Below are positions 61,850 through 64,000 of a stretch of 64,000 nt of DNA, in pieces. Each line of letters opens with the position of its first letter. The first letter of the stretch is position 1. Made by a program: the position numbers and the translations under genes. Source of the DNA: DATJHM01 sp963777355 (GTDB lineage Bacteria > Chloroflexota > Ktedonobacteria > Ktedonobacterales > Ktedonobacteraceae); assembly GCA_963777355.1 (NCBI GenBank), contig CAVZQK010000044.1, forward strand, positions 1 through 64,000, written 5' to 3'. The notes beneath the pieces are model-generated. The model made no database searches. It was not told the origin of the DNA and was given only the letters and a program-made list of their open reading frames with translations.

Positions 61850-62413
61850 TTATGCCTCTTGCGGATAACGCATTAAGCGAAGCCACATCCCCGTCATGAC
61901 AACGACGCCGAAGGCAACAATCGATAAAAGCCAACTGTTGCGGCTTAACAGGCTCAAACCATTGATCAGGTATTCCGCAAGGACGATCAAGGCATCGATC
62001 ACTCCGTTGAGGAGTGCCAGGACCTGTATGACGAGATCTGTCTGGATGATGGTGATTGCAAGTACTATCAATGGTAGCGTGCTGAGCGCGAAAAATCCTA
62101 GAGCTGCAAAAGCTGTACCAGCAGGTTTAATTCTGGCTATCCTATTCTGCTGTTGCGCGTGAATATCTTCGAGCTGCTGCGAAATTCTGGCCTGGTGCTG
62201 TACCGCGAGCATAATGCTATCAGTTGAAATGCTTCTATGGACACGCGGAGTTACTGTTGTGTTCAGCAGATTGTCTACACGTGAGTAACGTTGCTTAAAG
62301 GCACGGCAGTCAGTGCATGTGTTGAGATGCCTGTGTAGAGCCGCCGCGTCCGATGGTACGAGATCTCCATCACGCTGAGCGGCTAATTTCTCTTTAGCGT
62401 CGCGGCAGCGCAT
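61850..62413 (-). CDS. Anti-sigma factor with zinc-binding HC-x2-C domain
   Basis: 187 residues from ATG 62413, preceded by GGAGGAAC and located inside the last codons of the sigma-factor gene (20-base overlap), which implies translational coupling. The N-terminus has the zf-HC2/ZAS motif: C3, then H29-x3-C33-x2-C36 (RHLNTCTDC). It binds and holds the ECF sigma factor. Two TM helices follow (about 95-117, 160-180) with a hydrophobic stretch between. Such membrane anti-sigma factors release the sigma factor on an envelope signal or redox/zinc change. Confidence 0.87.
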   Translation of the reverse strand: MRCRDAKEKLAAQRDGDLVPSDAAALHRHLNTCTDCRAFKQRYSRVDNLLNTTVTPRVHRSISTDSIMLAVQHQARISQQLEDIHAQQQNRIARIKPAGTAFAALGFFALSTLPLIVLAITIIQTDLVIQVLALLNGVIDALIVLAEYLINGLSLLSRNSWLLSIVAFGVVVMTGMWLRLMRYPQEA

Positions 62414-63176
62414 TGATCTGTTCCTCCTGGTTCTGCTCCTGACCCTGGTTGGTTTTGTTTTGCTGCATATATCGTGCAAGCAATTCTCTTGCCCGGTGCA
62501 GACGCGCTTTGACGAGCGGCTGCGTTAAGTTCAACGCCTGGGCGATCTCTTCGTAGGAAAAGTCGTACCAGTAACGAAGCACGATAACTGCACGATACTT
62601 GCTGGGAAGGCGCTGCAAATAGATTTGAATCTCATCTTGCTGCTCTCCCTGCAAGGCAGATTGTTCTGGCCCGGTTCCAACATCGACGATCCATTCCAGG
62701 AATGGCACATCGTCCAACGGCAAGGCCAGGAAACGCCTCCTGCGCAACTGATCTATGGCGAGATGAGAAGCGATGGAAAGCAACCAGGTACTGAATTTAT
62801 GTACAGGTTTATATGTTGCGAGCTGTGTATAAGCTCGTACAAAGGCCTCCTGTGTCACATCTTCAGCTTCTGTTGTGTTTCCGAGCATACGATAGGCCAG
62901 GTTTTGTACTGCATCTTTATAGCGCTCAACGAGGACTGCAAAGACATCTTGATCACCTTGCAAAACCAGTTCGACAAGCCCGGCATCACTCATCGACTCC
63001 ACAATTGCCCCTGTCTGCGTGCCACCGTTCAGGGCTCCTGTAATCCTTCGTAGCCCCTGACTATCTACTGCGCCTGAAACAGCTCCACTTGCCCTACGGC
63101 GTGATTTACGAGCTGGTTGCGCAATTGCTCCCATACCCCCCAGTATATCTGAAGCATTAACAGTTGATTCTAACAT
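62394..63176 (-). CDS. ECF-type RNA polymerase sigma factor
   Basis: 260 residues. The core has region 2 (GDQDVFAVLVERYKDAVQNL, AEDVTQEAFVRAYTQL, HKFSTWLLSIASHLAIDQLR) and region 4 (QRLPSKYRAVIVLRYWYDFSYEEIAQAL). The first ~65 residues are poorly conserved and rich in Arg, Ser and Ala; ATG 63176 is the longest reading and an internal ATG at 62993, with GGAG close by, would give a normal-length ECF protein. It directs transcription of an envelope-stress regulon and is paired with the anti-sigma factor that overlaps its end. The third gene in the operon is the bactofilin-like membrane protein. Confidence 0.85.
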   Translation of the reverse strand: MLESTVNASDILGGMGAIAQPARKSRRRASGAVSGAVDSQGLRRITGALNGGTQTGAIVESMSDAGLVELVLQGDQDVFAVLVERYKDAVQNLAYRMLGNTTEAEDVTQEAFVRAYTQLATYKPVHKFSTWLLSIASHLAIDQLRRRRFLALPLDDVPFLEWIVDVGTGPEQSALQGEQQDEIQIYLQRLPSKYRAVIVLRYWYDFSYEEIAQALNLTQPLVKARLHRARELLARYMQQNKTNQGQEQNQEEQINALPRR

Positions 63177-63634
63177 TTATCACCGCTCATTGCTTTTCTT
63201 ACATGTTATTTAACAAGAAAAAATCTTGGATCTTCTACTTCATGTACGAGTAGCGGCTAAAAAAGTTGTAATCTTCTCTTGAAGTTTAACACGACTATGC
63301 CTGCATGGCAAGAGGGAAGTACTTCCGTGAGCCATTTTTTTGCACCACAAGATGAAATGCTGTTCATATTTCTAGCCGAACTCATGCATTTTTCTGCCTT
63401 TAGTCCTATTACTATGAACAAATATTCATTGTAATACCATCCCTTATTCACAATAGCCGCTGAAGTCATAAAATGACTGCATATTCATGATCGGCTGTCT
63501 ACCACAAAAGTAGAGGCTGCTAAGCTATTTTGTTGCGTTGATACCTGTCAGGGAGGTTACACACTGCGTGTGAGCAAAGATGGGCTGGAGCGATCAGGGA
63601 CTCGACGGAGAGACCCTCTCGCTCCACAGAGTAG

Positions 63635-63690
63635 GTAGGGCCGGCTGTTGATCTCTGGCCGTGCTAGCTAACCACGCCTCTCGCCCTACA
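63635..63690 (+). repeat. Most complete GTAGGG dispersed repeat, bounded by inverted ends
   Basis: GGCCGG (63639-63644) and CTGGCC (63655-63660) pair around the standard 10-base loop, a double change from GGTCGG/CTGACC. The outer ends GTAGGGC (63635) and GCCCTAC (63683-63689) are also inverted repeats, defining a 55-base element. It lies in the otherwise featureless 63177-63714 gap. Confidence 0.75.
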
Positions 63691-63714
63691 GTGGTGGGGG
63701 TGCGTCTCCCCCCA

Positions 63715-64000
63715 TTACCTCTCTTCTTTCTTCGCGAATGCTACATCTTTGGTCTGCTTAATCACTACTACGTGTTCATCAGTTCCAAAATCGTCCAGTG
63801 TCATATTATGGTGCGCTACGATCTGTTCGGCACTCAGTACCTCATTATCGCTAGTACTATGAGCATCGCTGACCAGCGTAACATCATAGCCGCGACTGAT
63901 TGCTGCACGACTGGTGGTATCCACACACATCTCGGTTCTACAACCTGTAATAATCAGGTGTTGAATGTGTAGTGCTTCCAATTCTGCCTGTAAATTCGTC
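63715..64000 (-). CDS. Isochorismatase-family cysteine hydrolase (partial, runs off right edge)
   Basis: The C-terminal ~95 residues are visible; the gene continues past base 64000. The segment LHIQHLIITGCRTEMCVDTT has the catalytic Cys (TEMCV) and the cis-peptide-containing loop of isochorismatase-like hydrolases; SRGYDVTLVSDAHSTSD follows. The family includes nicotinamidases and unknown amidases. The tail AEQIVAHHNMTLDDFGTDEHVVVIK is long for the family. Substrate unknown. Confidence 0.8.
   Translation of the reverse strand, partial: TNLQAELEALHIQHLIITGCRTEMCVDTTSRAAISRGYDVTLVSDAHSTSDNEVLSAEQIVAHHNMTLDDFGTDEHVVVIKQTKDVAFAKKEER

Noticed and set aside
63257..63469. 70-codon frame upstream of the sigma gene
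   Set aside because: No SD and no recognisable composition; probably random open frame in an intergenic region.

Overview
The window reads as chromosome from a large-genome bacterium of the phylum Chloroflexota, most likely the class Ktedonobacteria. This is an inference from gene content, not from a marker gene: there are giant zinc-ribbon/cyclase/AAA/TPR regulators, zinc-ribbon Ser/Thr kinases fused to extracellular solute-binding domains, intermediate GC content and Gram-positive-like Shine-Dalgarno and promoter signals. No rRNA, tRNA, CRISPR array, prophage or transposase gene was seen.

Layout. 1-4.5 kb: a leftward run of a cytochrome b561/molybdopterin oxidoreductase, a pyruvate-oxidase-like ThDP enzyme and an enolase-superfamily dehydratase cut by the left edge, preceded by a perfect 11-bp inverted-repeat operator. 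4.9-6.7 kb: amidohydrolase and WalJ-like beta-lactamase-fold hydrolase. 6.7-10.7 kb: a very large adenylate cyclase/ATPase/TPR regulator broken by one frameshift. 11-14 kb: DUF402 protein, methylmalonyl-CoA epimerase and the facing carboxyltransferase (propionyl-CoA metabolism). 14-16 kb: ABC exporter interrupted by an amber codon. 16-19.8 kb: peptidoglycan cluster murF-ddl-Ala/Glu epimerase. 20-25 kb: YceI protein, quinone oxidoreductase, ComB-like phosphatase, acyl-CoA ligase. 25-26.5 kb: alpha/beta hydrolase plus TetR regulator behind a 30-bp perfect palindrome that contains the -10 box. 26.7-31.6 kb: response regulator, sensor kinase, and a second GAF/PAS kinase with a frameshift. 31.9-38.7 kb: a small two-gene operon followed by two tandem receptor-like Ser/Thr kinases, the second with three frame breaks. 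39-44.4 kb: glycine-zipper stress protein, DUF167, YggT, DUF6391, PLP-binding YggS, YfiH/LACC1 and an LCP cell-wall ligase. 44.7-50.2 kb: M24 peptidase, DnaJ-type zinc-finger protein, Asp-box propeller, esterase. 50.4-60.6 kb: hisS, GT39 glycosyltransferase, gyrA, PH/PASTA membrane protein, RlmD-like methyltransferase. 60.8-63.2 kb: ECF sigma, anti-sigma and bactofilin-like membrane protein operon. The right edge cuts an isochorismatase-family hydrolase.

Two things run across the window. First, short intergenic repeats starting GTAGGG occur at about a dozen places; the inner hairpin shows compensatory base changes between copies, so its structure seems to be conserved. Second, four genes carry single-base frame breaks or an in-frame stop while both sides of each break remain well conserved. 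That pattern fits either uncorrected assembly errors or very recent inactivation. The coherent themes are cell-envelope building (murF, ddl, LCP, epimerase, WalJ-like) and an unusually dense set of signalling proteins.
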